Shown piece by piece: positions 1 to 9,637 of a DNA stretch of 64,000 bases (its first letter is position 1; each line of letters begins with the position of its first letter). The notes under the pieces are model-generated. The model had not been told where the DNA came from. It made no database searches and saw only the letters and a list, made by a program, of their open reading frames with translations. A program made the position numbers and the translations under genes. Source of the DNA: Candidatus Pelagibacter communis (GTDB taxonomy: Bacteria > Pseudomonadota > Alphaproteobacteria > Pelagibacterales > Pelagibacteraceae); the NCBI RefSeq assembly GCF_001179925.1, contig NZ_CVSF01000064.1, positions 46,238-110,237 of the forward strand, read 5' to 3'.

Positions 1-2
1 AA

Positions 3-869
3 AAAGATAAAAAAAACTATTTAATTACTGGAAATAATTTAAATATTAATAAAATTATAACCGACCTTTTAGATTCTAAAGGAACTAAAAAAAATAAAAT
101 TTTTAGCAATAATTTCAAAATATTTTTAGACATCAATACAATTTATTTAGATAAAATAAATTCGTCTTATGATTTAAATGGTTTTTTATCCATTAATAAT
201 AATGAGATAAGTGAGCTAAATTTAGTGTCAGTTTTTTCAGACAATAAAAAAGTAAAATTTACAATAAATACTACAGATAATAATGAAAAAATTACTACTT
301 TATTTTCAGAAAAGGCTAAACCATTGGTAGATAGATATAAGTTTATAAAAGGATTTAATGAGGGATCTATTGATTTTTATTCAATAAAAAAAAATGATGT
401 TACAAAATCAACTATAAAAATTTATGATTTTAAATTAAAAGAATTACCGGCTTTAACAAAGTTATTGACTTTAGCATCATTACAAGGAATTGCAGATTTA
501 TTATCTGGTGAAGGAATAAGATTTAATGATTTTGAAATGAACTTTACTAATAAAGATAATCTTATGACAATAGATGAGATATATGCAATTGGTCCTGCAA
601 TTTCAATATTAATGGAAGGATATGTGGAAAAAAATAGTTTAATTAGTTTAAGAGGTACATTAGTACCTGCTACAACTATTAATAAAACTATCAGTTCAAT
701 TCCTATATTAGGAAGTATATTAGTTGGAGAAAAAGTAGGCGAGGGAGTTTTTGGAGTTAGTTTTAAAATAAAAGGACCTCCTAATAATTTAGAAACAACT
801 GTTAATCCAATTAAAACATTAACTCCAAGATTTATTACTAGAACGCTTGAGAAGCTTAAAAAAAATTAA
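3..869 (+). CDS. AsmA/YhdP-like protein, C-terminal part (5' end outside window)
   Basis: The frame is open from base 3 to the stop at 869, so this is the last 288 codons of a longer gene; the in-frame GTG at 225 is internal, not the start. The C-terminal 120 residues carry the pattern of the AsmA-like C-terminal domain: a GEGIRFNDFEM segment, then a repeated-strand region with LRGTLVPA, IPILGSILVG and GEGVFGVSFKIKGP. Family members are large envelope proteins with a beta-groove, thought to help move lipids to the outer membrane; that role is family knowledge. Its stop overlaps the stop of convergent tyrS by 4 bases. Confidence 0.75.
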   Translation, partial: KDKKNYLITGNNLNINKIITDLLDSKGTKKNKIFSNNFKIFLDINTIYLDKINSSYDLNGFLSINNNEISELNLVSVFSDNKKVKFTINTTDNNEKITTLFSEKAKPLVDRYKFIKGFNEGSIDFYSIKKNDVTKSTIKIYDFKLKELPALTKLLTLASLQGIADLLSGEGIRFNDFEMNFTNKDNLMTIDEIYAIGPAISILMEGYVEKNSLISLRGTLVPATTINKTISSIPILGSILVGEKVGEGVFGVSFKIKGPPNNLETTVNPIKTLTPRFITRTLEKLKKN

Positions 870-2107
870 TTAGTCAACTTAATTATTACGTGATTTTTTT
901 TACCATGTGATAATTTAATTAAATTCAGATTTTCAAAAATTTTTAACGACACTAAATAATTTTCTCTTTCAATAGGAATATCATTAATCTTTATTCCATT
1001 ATCTTTAATCGCTCTTCTGACTTCTCCTTTTGATTTTAATAATTTAGATCTAACAACTAAGTCTAAAATACTAAGACCTTCTTTTAATTCATTTTTTTTA
1101 ATTTTAATAATTGGAAGTTCAGTCTGATTGTTTATTTCTTTTTTTACAAAAATTGAAATTGATGTTTTAAAAGCTTTATTTGCTTCATTTTGACCATGAA
1201 GCATTTTTGTAGCTTCTAAAGCTAATTTTTCTTTTAAATCATTAATATTCATATTTTTCATATTTTCTATTTTAGATACCTCAAGATCTGTAAACATTTT
1301 CAAAAACTTTATAACATCTTTGTCATCTGTATTTCTCCAGAATTGATAATAATCATATGGTGACAAAAGTTTTTTATCTAACCAAATTGCTCCTTTTTCA
1401 GTCTTACCCATTTTTGTTCCAGAAGCTAACGTGATTAGAGGAGTTGTAAGACCATAAACATGTTTATTTGAATGTCTTTTAATGAGTTCAACACCATTTA
1501 CAATATTTCCCCATTGATCTGAGCCTCCAATTTGTAATAGGCAATTTTTAGTTTTGTTAAGTTCTAAAAAATCGTAAGCTTGTAATATCATATAATTAAA
1601 TTCCATGTAACTAAGAGACTGTTCTCTTTCTAATCTTAATTTAACACTTTCAAAGCTGAGCATTTTATTAATTGTAAAATGTTTTCCAATTTCTCTTAAA
1701 AAATTTATATAATTTAATTTTCCAAGCCATTTATAATTATTGACAAAAATTGGTTTTAATTTTGGATTATCTGATTTCAAAAAAATATTAAATACTCTCT
1801 GAATACTTTTTATGTTACTTTCAATTTGTTTTTCAGATAAAATTTTTCGTGTTTCTTCTTTTCCTGATGGATCACCAATCCTAGTTGTTCCGCCTCCTAA
1901 TAGAACTATAGGTCTATGACCATGTTTTTGAAGAAGTCTTAGACACATTATTTGAATTAAACTTCCGACATGTAAACTTGAAGCAGTACTATCAAATCCA
2001 ATATAGGCGTGTATTTTTTTATTATCTAGTAAATCCGATAATTCATTTTCGTTAGTGCATTGGTAAAAATAACCCCTGTCTTTAAATTCATTTAAAAATT
2101 TATTCAT
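866..2107 (-). CDS. tyrS: Tyrosyl-tRNA synthetase
   Basis: Charges tRNA-Tyr with tyrosine in the cytoplasm. I place the start at the ATG ending at 2107 (MNKFLNEF...), giving 413 residues, the usual TyrS length; an upstream in-frame extension to 2221 runs into anmK on the other strand and has no synthetase similarity. Class I signatures are visible: an HIGH-like HVGS at residues 46-49, the GSDQWGN tyrosine-site motif, and a KMSKS-like KMGKT near residue 231. An S4-type RNA-binding domain (LSILDLVVRSKLLKSKGEVRRAI) ends the protein. It is divergent from anmK with 47 bases between the starts. Confidence 0.95.
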   Translation of the reverse strand: MNKFLNEFKDRGYFYQCTNENELSDLLDNKKIHAYIGFDSTASSLHVGSLIQIMCLRLLQKHGHRPIVLLGGGTTRIGDPSGKEETRKILSEKQIESNIKSIQRVFNIFLKSDNPKLKPIFVNNYKWLGKLNYINFLREIGKHFTINKMLSFESVKLRLEREQSLSYMEFNYMILQAYDFLELNKTKNCLLQIGGSDQWGNIVNGVELIKRHSNKHVYGLTTPLITLASGTKMGKTEKGAIWLDKKLLSPYDYYQFWRNTDDKDVIKFLKMFTDLEVSKIENMKNMNINDLKEKLALEATKMLHGQNEANKAFKTSISIFVKKEINNQTELPIIKIKKNELKEGLSILDLVVRSKLLKSKGEVRRAIKDNGIKINDIPIERENYLVSLKIFENLNLIKLSHGKKNHVIIKLTN

Positions 2108-2154
2108 AAGCGTATACTTCCACAATATACAAATTTTATTAAAAAAAAATAAGA

Positions 2155-3315
2155 ATGGCAAAAATTTACACAGCTTTAGGTTTAATGAGTGGAACCTCAA
2201 TGGATGGGGTAGATGCCTCAATTATATCCTCAGTTGATGGCATCAGATTTGATGAAAAATTCAATAGATTTTACGAATATGATAAGGGTCTCTATCAAAA
2301 AATAAGCAATATCAGAGATAATATATTTACTTCAAAAGATTTAAAAAAACAAAAAAAAGAGCTGAATGCTCTTGAAAAAGAAATAACTTTGTTTCATGCT
2401 AAAGTAGTTGATGATGTTAGCCAAACCATTAATGAATCAAATATTCCTGAATTTGAAATCATAGGTTTTCACGGACAAACTATGTTTCATAGTCCTAAAG
2501 AAAAAATTTCTGTTCAGTTAGGCGATGGAAAGCTTTTATCTCAACTTACCAAAAAAATAGTGGTGTATGATTTCAGACAAAATGATTTAATTAATGGTGG
2601 TCAAGGAGCACCTTTAACTCCTGTTTTTCATGAAAGTTTAAGAAACAAAATATGTGAAAATGCTCCGGTAATATTCATTAATATTGGTGGAATTACTAAC
2701 GTAACTTGCTTTCATTCAAAAAATAAACTTGATGAATCAATGTTTGCTAGTGATATAGGACCAGGAAATTGTTTAATCGATGAATGGATGAGAAAAAATT
2801 CAAAAACAAGATATGATAAAAATGGACTTACTGCTAAATCTGGAAAAATAAATGAACTTATATTGAATCAAGCATTAGATAATTTTGAAACTAGATTTAA
2901 TAGTTCATTAGACATTAAAGATTTTGATATTTCATTTGTTAGAGGTCTTTCTTTAGAGGATGGTGCTGCAACAATTACAAATTTTACGGCTGAAATAATT
3001 TCATCGAATTTAAAAGATTTATTAAATAAAAATGAATTTGAACCTGATGATCATATACATTTAAATTTTATAATTTGTGGAGGAGGGAGAAAAAATGATT
3101 GTTTGATGAATTTTTTAACTCAATACATATCTAAAAAAATTGGTTATAAAAATTTTCAATTAATCGATGAGCATGGAATTGACGGAGATTTTATTGAGTC
3201 ACAAGCATTTGCTTTTCTTGCAATAAGGTCATTTCTTGAATTACCAATTTCTTTTCCTAAAACTACAGGATGCAATAAACCATGTACTGGCGGAATAATA
3301 GTAAGTAATTTTTAA
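2155..3315 (+). CDS. anmK: Anhydro-N-acetylmuramic acid kinase
   Basis: Phosphorylates and opens 1,6-anhydro-MurNAc released from peptidoglycan, yielding MurNAc-6-phosphate for cell-wall recycling. The 386 residues match the family length. The N-terminal LGLMSGTSMDGVDAS (residues 9-22) is the family nucleotide-binding signature; IGFHGQTMFH and INIGGITNVT, GPGNCLIDEWM and IICGGGRKND follow in the usual order of the sugar-kinase/actin-like fold. It ends in a 4-base overlap with the convergent hydrolase. No MurQ etherase lies beside it here, so the next recycling step must be encoded elsewhere or be absent. Confidence 0.93.
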   Translation: MAKIYTALGLMSGTSMDGVDASIISSVDGIRFDEKFNRFYEYDKGLYQKISNIRDNIFTSKDLKKQKKELNALEKEITLFHAKVVDDVSQTINESNIPEFEIIGFHGQTMFHSPKEKISVQLGDGKLLSQLTKKIVVYDFRQNDLINGGQGAPLTPVFHESLRNKICENAPVIFINIGGITNVTCFHSKNKLDESMFASDIGPGNCLIDEWMRKNSKTRYDKNGLTAKSGKINELILNQALDNFETRFNSSLDIKDFDISFVRGLSLEDGAATITNFTAEIISSNLKDLLNKNEFEPDDHIHLNFIICGGGRKNDCLMNFLTQYISKKIGYKNFQLIDEHGIDGDFIESQAFAFLAIRSFLELPISFPKTTGCNKPCTGGIIVSNF

Positions 3316-3968
3316 TATAAAGCTGTTTCTTTTTTAATATACTTATCCAAGTATTTTACTAACTGTTCTTCATTTTTTGAAAAAAAATGATTTCCATCAG
3401 GAACAGATTGAAATTCAACTTTGATACCTTTTTGGGAACTTAATCTCTTATTAAGGTCTGTTATATATTCCAAAGGAACTAGTTCATCTTTTTTTCCGTA
3501 AATCATCAACCCTGAAGTTGGACAAGGCGATAAAAAAGAAAAATCATAGACATTAGGCTGTGGTGATATTGCTATAAATCTATTTATCTCAGGTCTTCGC
3601 ATCAATAATTGCATTGCAATCAATGAACCAAAAGAAAAACCAGAGACCCAACATTGTGAGTTATCAAAGTTTTCTCTCTCTAACCAATCTAATGCAGCAG
3701 CAGCATCTGCTAGCTCTCCTTGACCATTGTCAAATTCACCATCACTTTTTCCAACCCCTCTAAAATTAACTCTACAAACTGAAAAATCGTTATCCATAAA
3801 AGTTTTAAATGTCTCAACGACAACTTTATTATTCATAGTTCCACCATATTGTGGATGGGGTTGTAATACTAAAGCTATTGGAGATGTATTTTTTTTGCTT
3901 TTAAAATATTTTGCTTCAAGTCTTCCTGCGGGCCCTGGTATAAAAATTTCTAAAACTTTATTGTCCAT
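3312..3968 (-). CDS. Alpha/beta hydrolase, COG2945-like
   Basis: A 218-residue single-domain alpha/beta hydrolase. The nucleophile elbow GFSFGS (serine 113), an acid in GKKDELVP near residue 168 and a histidine in DGNHFF near residue 196 form a complete catalytic triad. The N-terminal FIPGPAGRLEAKY and LQPHPQYGGTMNNKVV are typical of the COG2945 group, whose substrate is unknown. A plausible promoter on the minus strand has TTGTCA at 4021-4026 and TAATTT 17 bases downstream. Function beyond hydrolase is not assignable from sequence. Confidence 0.8.
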   Translation of the reverse strand: MDNKVLEIFIPGPAGRLEAKYFKSKKNTSPIALVLQPHPQYGGTMNNKVVVETFKTFMDNDFSVCRVNFRGVGKSDGEFDNGQGELADAAAALDWLERENFDNSQCWVSGFSFGSLIAMQLLMRRPEINRFIAISPQPNVYDFSFLSPCPTSGLMIYGKKDELVPLEYITDLNKRLSSQKGIKVEFQSVPDGNHFFSKNEEQLVKYLDKYIKKETALY

Positions 3969-4050
3969 AATTGTTATTGATTATTATTCTCAAAAAAAAA
4001 TTAGGTTTATCATAACTGCGTGACAAAATGTTAGTCTTTTTTTATTTTAG

Positions 4051-4075
4051 ATACTTGACTAATTTAGTCAGGTTT
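4051..4075 (+). promoter_or_regulatory. IscR type-1 operator upstream of iscR-suf
   Basis: The 25-base site fits the E. coli IscR type-1 consensus (ATASYYGACTRWWWYAGTCRRSTAT) at all but one of the last three bases. The core is an inverted repeat, TGACT (4056-4060) and AGTCA (4066-4070), separated by AATTT. It covers the -35 box of the iscR promoter, so binding should repress. Inference: [2Fe-2S]-IscR shuts off its own operon when clusters are sufficient. Confidence 0.85.
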
Positions 4076-4082
4076 ATATATA
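4055..4082 (+). promoter_or_regulatory. Probable sigma70 promoter of the iscR-suf operon
   Basis: TTGACT at 4055-4060 and TATATA at 4077-4082 with a 16-base spacer, 20 bases before the iscR ATG at 4103. The -35 box lies inside the IscR operator. A register of the AT-rich -10 two bases earlier is also possible. Confidence 0.65.
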
Positions 4083-4102
4083 CCCTCTAAAATAGCGGAT
4101 TT

Positions 4103-4528
4103 ATGAAACTAACATCTAAAGGCAGATATGCGGTAATGGCTTTAGCGGACTTGGCAAGATTTGACAATATCAATCCAGTTTCTCTAAGAGATATATCTTT
4201 AAGACAGGGTATTTCTTTAGATTATCTAGAACAGATTTTCTCAAAATTAAGAAAAAAAGACATAGTTCAAAGTGTCAGAGGAACTCAAGGAGGATATGTT
4301 TTAAATAAGAAAGCTAAAGAAATAAAGTTAACAAATATTTTTGATGCCGTAGATGAAAAAGTAAAGACAGTTCAGTGCAAAAAAGACTCAAAAAAAGGAT
4401 GTAACGGTAAATCTACAAAATGTTTAACTCATAATCTTTGGGATGAGCTTGAAAATCATATTAATAACTTTTTTGAAGAAAAAAGCTTAGAGGATTTAGT
4501 TAAAGACAATGTTGAAAGAAGAATTTGA
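4103..4528 (+). CDS. iscR: Rrf2-family regulator IscR
   Basis: A 141-residue Rrf2-type winged-helix repressor that senses Fe-S status through a bound [2Fe-2S] cluster. The N-terminus [18 protein letters not shown] and RGTQGGYVL wing are family hallmarks. Cluster ligands are present as C92, C100 and C107, with H110 in CLTH matching the E. coli IscR histidine ligand; the cysteine spacing is slightly longer than in E. coli (92, 98, 104). It heads the suf operon behind its own operator, which supports autoregulation. The end overlaps a possible early sufB start by 20 bases. Confidence 0.93.
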   Translation: MKLTSKGRYAVMALADLARFDNINPVSLRDISLRQGISLDYLEQIFSKLRKKDIVQSVRGTQGGYVLNKKAKEIKLTNIFDAVDEKVKTVQCKKDSKKGCNGKSTKCLTHNLWDELENHINNFFEEKSLEDLVKDNVERRI

Positions 4529-4529
4529 A

Positions 4530-5972
4530 ATGGATACTAGAGAAAAAGATATCGAAAATCTTAAAGATTATAAATATGGTTTTTCAACCGATATTGAAAA
4601 TATTAAAGCTCCAAAAGGGTTAAATGAAGAGGTTATAAAATTTATATCGAATATTAAAAAAGAACCACAATGGATGTTAGAATTTAGATTAAATGCTTTT
4701 AAAAGATTTAAATTATTAAAAGAACCAAATTGGCAAAAACCAAAATATCCAAAAATTGATTATCAAGATTTATATTATTATTCTGCACCAAAAAGTATGA
4801 AAGATAAACCTAAAAGTCTTGATGAACTTGATCCAAAACTTTTAGAAACATATAAAAAACTTGGTATTCCTTTACAAGAGCAAGCAAGATTAAATGGAAT
4901 TGCAGTAGATGCAGTATTTGACTCTGTGTCAGTAGCAACAACATTTAAAGAAGAATTAACAAAACAAGGAATTATTTTTTGCTCTATGTCTGAAGCCATA
5001 CAAAATCATCCCAATTTAGTTAAAAAACATTTAGGAACAGTAATACCTACTACAGATCATTTTTTTGCTACTTTAAACTCTGCTGTTTTTACGGACGGAT
5101 CATTTGTTTACATACCAGAAGGTGTTAGATGTCCAATGGAGCTATCTACATATTTTAGAATAAATGCATCTGAAACTGGACAGTTTGAAAGGACATTAAT
5201 TATAGCAGACAAAGGAAGTTATGTTAGTTATCTGGAAGGCTGCACAGCTCCAATGAGAGATGAGAATCAATTACATGCTGCCAATGTAGAATTAATCGCT
5301 TTAGATGATGCAGAAATAAAATATTCTACAGTTCAAAATTGGTATCCAGGAGATGAAAATGGTAAGGGTGGTATCTATAATTTTGTAACTAAAAGAGGAT
5401 TGTGTAAAGGAAAAAATTCTAAAATCTCTTGGACACAAGTAGAAACAGGTTCGGCTATAACTTGGAAATATCCAAGTTGTATTTTAAAGGGAGATAATTC
5501 AATAGGTGAATTTTATTCAATCGCAATTACAAATAATCATCAAAAAGCTGATACGGGAACAAAAATGATCCATTTAGGTAATAATACAAAAAGTAAAATA
5601 ATTTCCAAAGGTATTAGTGCCGGATTTTCAGATATGACCTATAGAGGTCTCGTTGATATTAATTCAAGAGCAAAAAATTCTAGTAACTATACACAATGTG
5701 ATTCTTTGTTAATGGGAAACAAATGTGGAGCTCACACTGTTCCTTATATTAAAAATAAAAATTTTGATTCTAATATTGCTCATGAAGCCACTACATCAAA
5801 AATAAGTGAGGAACAATTACATTATTGTCAACAAAGAGGTTTGAGCTCAGAAGAGGCTGTTGGGTTAATTGTGAATGGTTTTTGCAAAGAAGTATTACAA
5901 CAACTACCTATGGAATTTGCAGTTGAAGCTCAAAAACTTGTGGGTATTAGTCTTGAAGGGAGCGTTGGATAA
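4530..5972 (+). CDS. sufB: Fe-S cluster assembly protein SufB
   Basis: Core scaffold subunit of the SufBCD complex, on which Fe-S clusters are built. Two starts are possible: ATG 4509, overlapping iscR, or ATG 4530 just after the iscR stop. I prefer 4530 (MDTREKDIE, 480 residues) because a purine-rich GAAAGAAG lies upstream. Diagnostic SufB segments are seen: [38 protein letters not shown], the NCxxxSK-like beta-helix core, and [13 protein letters not shown] near the C-terminus. The stop overlaps the sufC start by one base (TAATG), suggesting translational coupling. Confidence 0.95.
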   Translation: MDTREKDIENLKDYKYGFSTDIENIKAPKGLNEEVIKFISNIKKEPQWMLEFRLNAFKRFKLLKEPNWQKPKYPKIDYQDLYYYSAPKSMKDKPKSLDELDPKLLETYKKLGIPLQEQARLNGIAVDAVFDSVSVATTFKEELTKQGIIFCSMSEAIQNHPNLVKKHLGTVIPTTDHFFATLNSAVFTDGSFVYIPEGVRCPMELSTYFRINASETGQFERTLIIADKGSYVSYLEGCTAPMRDENQLHAANVELIALDDAEIKYSTVQNWYPGDENGKGGIYNFVTKRGLCKGKNSKISWTQVETGSAITWKYPSCILKGDNSIGEFYSIAITNNHQKADTGTKMIHLGNNTKSKIISKGISAGFSDMTYRGLVDINSRAKNSSNYTQCDSLLMGNKCGAHTVPYIKNKNFDSNIAHEATTSKISEEQLHYCQQRGLSSEEAVGLIVNGFCKEVLQQLPMEFAVEAQKLVGISLEGSVG

Positions 5973-6706
5973 TGCTCAAGATAAGTAATTTAAATGCTAA
6001 CATTGATAATAAGACAATTTTGAAGGGGTTTTCATTAAACATAAATCCCGGAGAAGTGCATGCAATAATGGGTCCTAATGGATCAGGCAAGAGTACGTTA
6101 TCAAATATTTTATCTGGAAAAAAAGGCTATGAAGTGTCTGGTGATATTTTGTTTGAAAATAAAAATTTATTTGACTTAGAAACAGAAGAAAGAGCCCATA
6201 AAGGTATTTTTTTAGCTTTTCAATATCCATTAGAAATTCCTGGGGTAAATACAAATATTTTTCTAAAAACTTCTTTGAATGCAATAAGAAAAGCTCGAGG
6301 TGAAAAAGAGCTTGATGCTATCGAATTTTTAAAACTTGTAAAAGAAAAAGCAAAAGAGCTAAAATTTGATGAGGAAAAATTGAGCAGACAGCTGAATGTT
6401 GGTTTTTCAGGTGGTGAAAAAAAGAAAAATGAAATTTTACAAATGTCGATGTTAGCTCCCAAGTTATCAATTTTAGATGAGACAGATTCAGGTTTAGACA
6501 TTGATGCATTAAAAATTGTTGCCGATGGTGTAAACACTCTAAGAAGTAAAGACAATTCTTTTTTGATAATCACTCATTATCAAAGATTGTTAGATTATAT
6601 TAAACCAGATTTTGTTCATGTTTTAATGAATGGAAAAATAATTAAGTCAGGTGGACCTGAGCTAGCATTAGAATTAGAAAAAAAAGGATACGAAAACTTT
6701 AATTAA
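5972..6706 (+). CDS. sufC: Fe-S assembly ATPase SufC
   Basis: ABC-type ATPase that powers SufBCD; cytosolic, with no membrane partner. The 244 residues hold Walker [10 protein letters not shown], the Suf-type signature [11 protein letters not shown] in place of the transporter LSGGQ, Walker [13 protein letters not shown] and the H-loop [21 protein letters not shown] insertion and the [15 protein letters not shown] stretch are typical for SufC. The next gene starts immediately after its stop. Confidence 0.95.
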   Translation: MLKISNLNANIDNKTILKGFSLNINPGEVHAIMGPNGSGKSTLSNILSGKKGYEVSGDILFENKNLFDLETEERAHKGIFLAFQYPLEIPGVNTNIFLKTSLNAIRKARGEKELDAIEFLKLVKEKAKELKFDEEKLSRQLNVGFSGGEKKKNEILQMSMLAPKLSILDETDSGLDIDALKIVADGVNTLRSKDNSFLIITHYQRLLDYIKPDFVHVLMNGKIIKSGGPELALELEKKGYENFN

Positions 6707-7954
6707 ATGACAGATCAAATTAAAATAGATTTTGAAAAGATAATCAAAAATTTGGAATTAACTGAGACTGAAGTAGATTTAAAAAAAAAGTCTTTGAATA
6801 AATTTATTGAAAATGGATTCCCAAACAAAAAACTGGAAAACTGGAAGTTTCTAGACATAAATCAAATTATTCAAAAAAATATTGGTGAATTAAGTTTTTT
6901 TAACGATTATTCATTATCAAATAAAGTTGATACATCAATTTTTGTAAATGGATTGGAACATAATAAAATTGTTTTTATAAACGGAAAAATTGAAAAAATT
7001 GATTTTAGTTATGAAAACAAAGATAAAATTGAGATAAAAGAAAGCTCACATTTCAAAAACGATTTAAAAAATACTAATTCTTTAATTGATTTGAATAATG
7101 CATTTACAAATAAAATTTATAAAATTTTGATTAAAAAGGGCTATTCTTTGAAAAAGCCCTTAATTGTATATCATGCAACTAACAAATACATGAATTCAAA
7201 GAATATCAATTTAAGATTAGAATTTCAATTGGAACAAAACAGCTCTCTGAGATTAATTGATTACTTTAGTCACGCCTCAGAAAAAAATTTTATAAATATC
7301 CATTATAATTTTGCATTGCAAAAAGATGCAATTTTAAAAAATTACAAAATTGATAAAACAAAAAATAAAAATTTAAAATATTCTTTTAATAATATTGATC
7401 AGGATGAAAATAGCATTTCAGAAACTTTTATTTTGTCATCTGGATCTAGTTATTTAAAGAATGAGATTAACTGTAATTTAAATGGAAAATACTCATCAGC
7501 TTTTGTGAATGGTGTTTTTTCTATTACTAACAATCATCAACATGAAATAAGAACCACAATTAATCATTTAATTGAAAATACAAAAAGTTATCAATTAATC
7601 AAAGGTGTTCTTGGAAAAGATTCTAAAGCTGTTTATCAAGGAAAAATATTCGTCGATCAAAAAGCCCAAAAAACTGATGGCTACCAATTAAGTAAAGCAA
7701 TATTGCTAGACGAGACCTCAGAATTTAATGCAAAACCTGAATTAGAAATTTATGCTGATGATGTAAAATGCTCTCACGGATCAGCATCAGGTAGTTTAAA
7801 TGAAAACTCAATATTTTATTTAATGTCCAGAGGTCTAAATTATCAACAATCTAAAGAACTTCTAATCAATGGATTTATACTTGATGTAATTGAAAAAATT
7901 ACCGACCTGGAAATAAAAAATTTAATAAAAAATATAATAGGATTAAAAGAATGA
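6707..7954 (+). CDS. sufD: Fe-S assembly protein SufD
   Basis: Partner of SufB in the scaffold complex, 415 residues. The N-terminal half is divergent and Lys/Asn-rich. The C-terminal SUF domain is clear: NNHQHEIRTTINHLIENTKSYQLIKGVL, SKAVYQGKIFVDQKAQKTDGYQ, KPELEIYADDVKCSHGSASG and SRGLNYQQSKELLINGF. The invariant SufD histidine in CSHG is kept. Starts directly after the sufC stop and overlaps sufS by 4 bases (ATGA). Confidence 0.92.
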   Translation: MTDQIKIDFEKIIKNLELTETEVDLKKKSLNKFIENGFPNKKLENWKFLDINQIIQKNIGELSFFNDYSLSNKVDTSIFVNGLEHNKIVFINGKIEKIDFSYENKDKIEIKESSHFKNDLKNTNSLIDLNNAFTNKIYKILIKKGYSLKKPLIVYHATNKYMNSKNINLRLEFQLEQNSSLRLIDYFSHASEKNFINIHYNFALQKDAILKNYKIDKTKNKNLKYSFNNIDQDENSISETFILSSGSSYLKNEINCNLNGKYSSAFVNGVFSITNNHQHEIRTTINHLIENTKSYQLIKGVLGKDSKAVYQGKIFVDQKAQKTDGYQLSKAILLDETSEFNAKPELEIYADDVKCSHGSASGSLNENSIFYLMSRGLNYQQSKELLINGFILDVIEKITDLEIKNLIKNIIGLKE

Positions 7955-9171
7955 ATATAGATAAAATTAAAAAAGAATTTCCAATTTTTGACGAAAAAAT
8001 TAAAAATAATGATCTAGTTTATTTAGATAGCGCGAATTCTTCCCAAAAACCCAAAGTTGTTTTAGATAGGATTAACGATTTTTACTCAAAGCAATTTTCA
8101 AATGTCGGAAGAAGTTTACATTATTTAGCTGTTGCAGCCACTAATTTGTATGAAAATACAAGAAGTTCAGTTCAAAAGTATATTAATGCAAAAGATAAAA
8201 ATGAGATTGTTTTTACAAAAGGAGCTACGGAAGCATTAAATTTGGTAGCAAATACACTTGGTCAGACTATTTTAGAACCAAATGATGAGGTTTTGATTAC
8301 TGAATTAGAACATCATTCAAATTATGTTCCTTGGCATTTTCTTAGAAAATCTAAAAATATAAAAATAAGGTTTGCTGAAATAAATGAAGATGGCGATATT
8401 CCAATTGAAAATATTGAAAAAGAAATAACTGATAAAACTAAAATAATAGCAATAACTCATTTATCGAATGTTACTGGATCAGTTCTACCAATCAAAGAAA
8501 TTACACAATTAGCTCACTCAAAAGGAATAGTAGTTGTGGTTGATGGTTGTCAGGGAGGGCCACATTTAAAATTAGATATGCAGGATTTAGATTGTGATTT
8601 TTATGCTATTTCGTGTCACAAAATGTATGGACCAACTGGATTAGGAGTTTTATATGGAAAAAAGAAATGGTTAGAACAACTTCCTCCATATCAAGGTGGG
8701 GGTGGAATGATTAATGAAGTAAAAAAAGATAGAATTACTTACGGTGAACTTCCAAATAAGTACGAAGCTGGAACAATGGCTACAGCACAAGTAATAGCTT
8801 TTGATCAGTCAATTAAATTCCTAGAAACTATTGGAATTGAAAATATAATCAAACATGAAAAAGAGTTAATAGAGTATGGTCAAGAAATCTTACAAAAAAA
8901 TAATTCTGTTAAACTAATTGGAAATCCAAAAGAGCGAGGAGGAGTATTATCATTTACTATTGAAGGTGTTCACCCACATGATATTGCAACTATTTTGGAT
9001 GAGACCGGTGTTGCAATTAGAGCTGGACACCACTGTTGTCAAATACTTCATGATAAACTTGGAATACCTGCGAGCGCTAGAGCGTCATTAGGAGTTTATA
9101 ATACCAAAGATGATTTAGATAAGTTGAATGAAGGAATTACCAATTGTAAAAAAATATTTGATTTAAAATGA
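7951..9171 (+). CDS. sufS: Cysteine desulfurase SufS
   Basis: PLP enzyme taking sulfur from cysteine to form a persulfide for cluster assembly, 406 residues. Visible are EIVFTKGATEALNLVA, the ELEHHSNYVPW segment, the PLP lysine in SCHKMYGPTGLGVLYG near residue 225, and the RAGHHCCQ loop with the catalytic cysteine (C362 by alignment with RAGHHCAQ; the next residue is also Cys). The short loop is the group II (SufS) form. Overlaps sufD and the SufU-like gene by 4 bases each. Confidence 0.95.
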   Translation: MNIDKIKKEFPIFDEKIKNNDLVYLDSANSSQKPKVVLDRINDFYSKQFSNVGRSLHYLAVAATNLYENTRSSVQKYINAKDKNEIVFTKGATEALNLVANTLGQTILEPNDEVLITELEHHSNYVPWHFLRKSKNIKIRFAEINEDGDIPIENIEKEITDKTKIIAITHLSNVTGSVLPIKEITQLAHSKGIVVVVDGCQGGPHLKLDMQDLDCDFYAISCHKMYGPTGLGVLYGKKKWLEQLPPYQGGGGMINEVKKDRITYGELPNKYEAGTMATAQVIAFDQSIKFLETIGIENIIKHEKELIEYGQEILQKNNSVKLIGNPKERGGVLSFTIEGVHPHDIATILDETGVAIRAGHHCCQILHDKLGIPASARASLGVYNTKDDLDKLNEGITNCKKIFDLK

Positions 9172-9632
9172 ACTTAAAAGAATTATATCAAGAGATAATT
9201 TTAGAACATGGTAAAAATCCAAGAAATTTGGGAAAGACTAAAAATTTTAATAAAGATGCTAAAGGAAATAACCCATTATGTGGCGACAATGTTCATATAT
9301 ATCTAAAATTAAATGATCAAAGAAAAGTTGAAGATATCTCATTTGAAGGCAGCGGATGTGCAATTTCTATGGCATCAGCCTCGATAATGACAGATTTAAT
9401 AAAAGGTAAAAGCGATAATGAAGCTAAAGAAATAATTGAGGATTTTTTAGGAATGATTAAAGAAAACCCAGAACTAAAATCAAGTATTCTTAAGGAAGAT
9501 GATAAAACAAAATTAATGTGTCTTTCAGGAGTTAAACAATATCCTATGAGAGTTAAGTGTGCTACCTTATCATGGCATACTTTAATTTCTGCAATGGAAA
9601 ATGATGGAAAACAAGTAAGTACGGAGGATTAA
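9168..9632 (+). CDS. sufU: SufU-like NifU-domain sulfur acceptor
   Basis: A 154-residue IscU/NifU N-terminal-type protein. Ligands match SufU: C38 and D40 in NPLCGDN, C64 in GSGCAISMASAS, and C131 in YPMRVKCATLSW, with the ~20-residue insertion between C64 and C131 typical of SufU rather than IscU. In Firmicutes, SufU is a zinc-dependent sulfur acceptor for SufS; no SufE gene is present in this operon, so it probably fills that role. Overlaps sufS by 4 bases. Confidence 0.88.
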   Translation: MNLKELYQEIILEHGKNPRNLGKTKNFNKDAKGNNPLCGDNVHIYLKLNDQRKVEDISFEGSGCAISMASASIMTDLIKGKSDNEAKEIIEDFLGMIKENPELKSSILKEDDKTKLMCLSGVKQYPMRVKCATLSWHTLISAMENDGKQVSTED

Positions 9633-9637
9633 TATTT

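Noticed and set aside
225..869. Gene start at GTG 225
   Set aside because: The same frame is open back to base 3 and reads as protein; the true start lies before the window.
2107..2221. N-terminal extension of TyrS
   Set aside because: It overlaps anmK on the other strand and lacks family similarity; the ATG ending at 2107 gives the normal length.
3727..4023. Plus-strand frame over the hydrolase gene
   Set aside because: It is antisense to a clear alpha/beta hydrolase and shows no protein family features.
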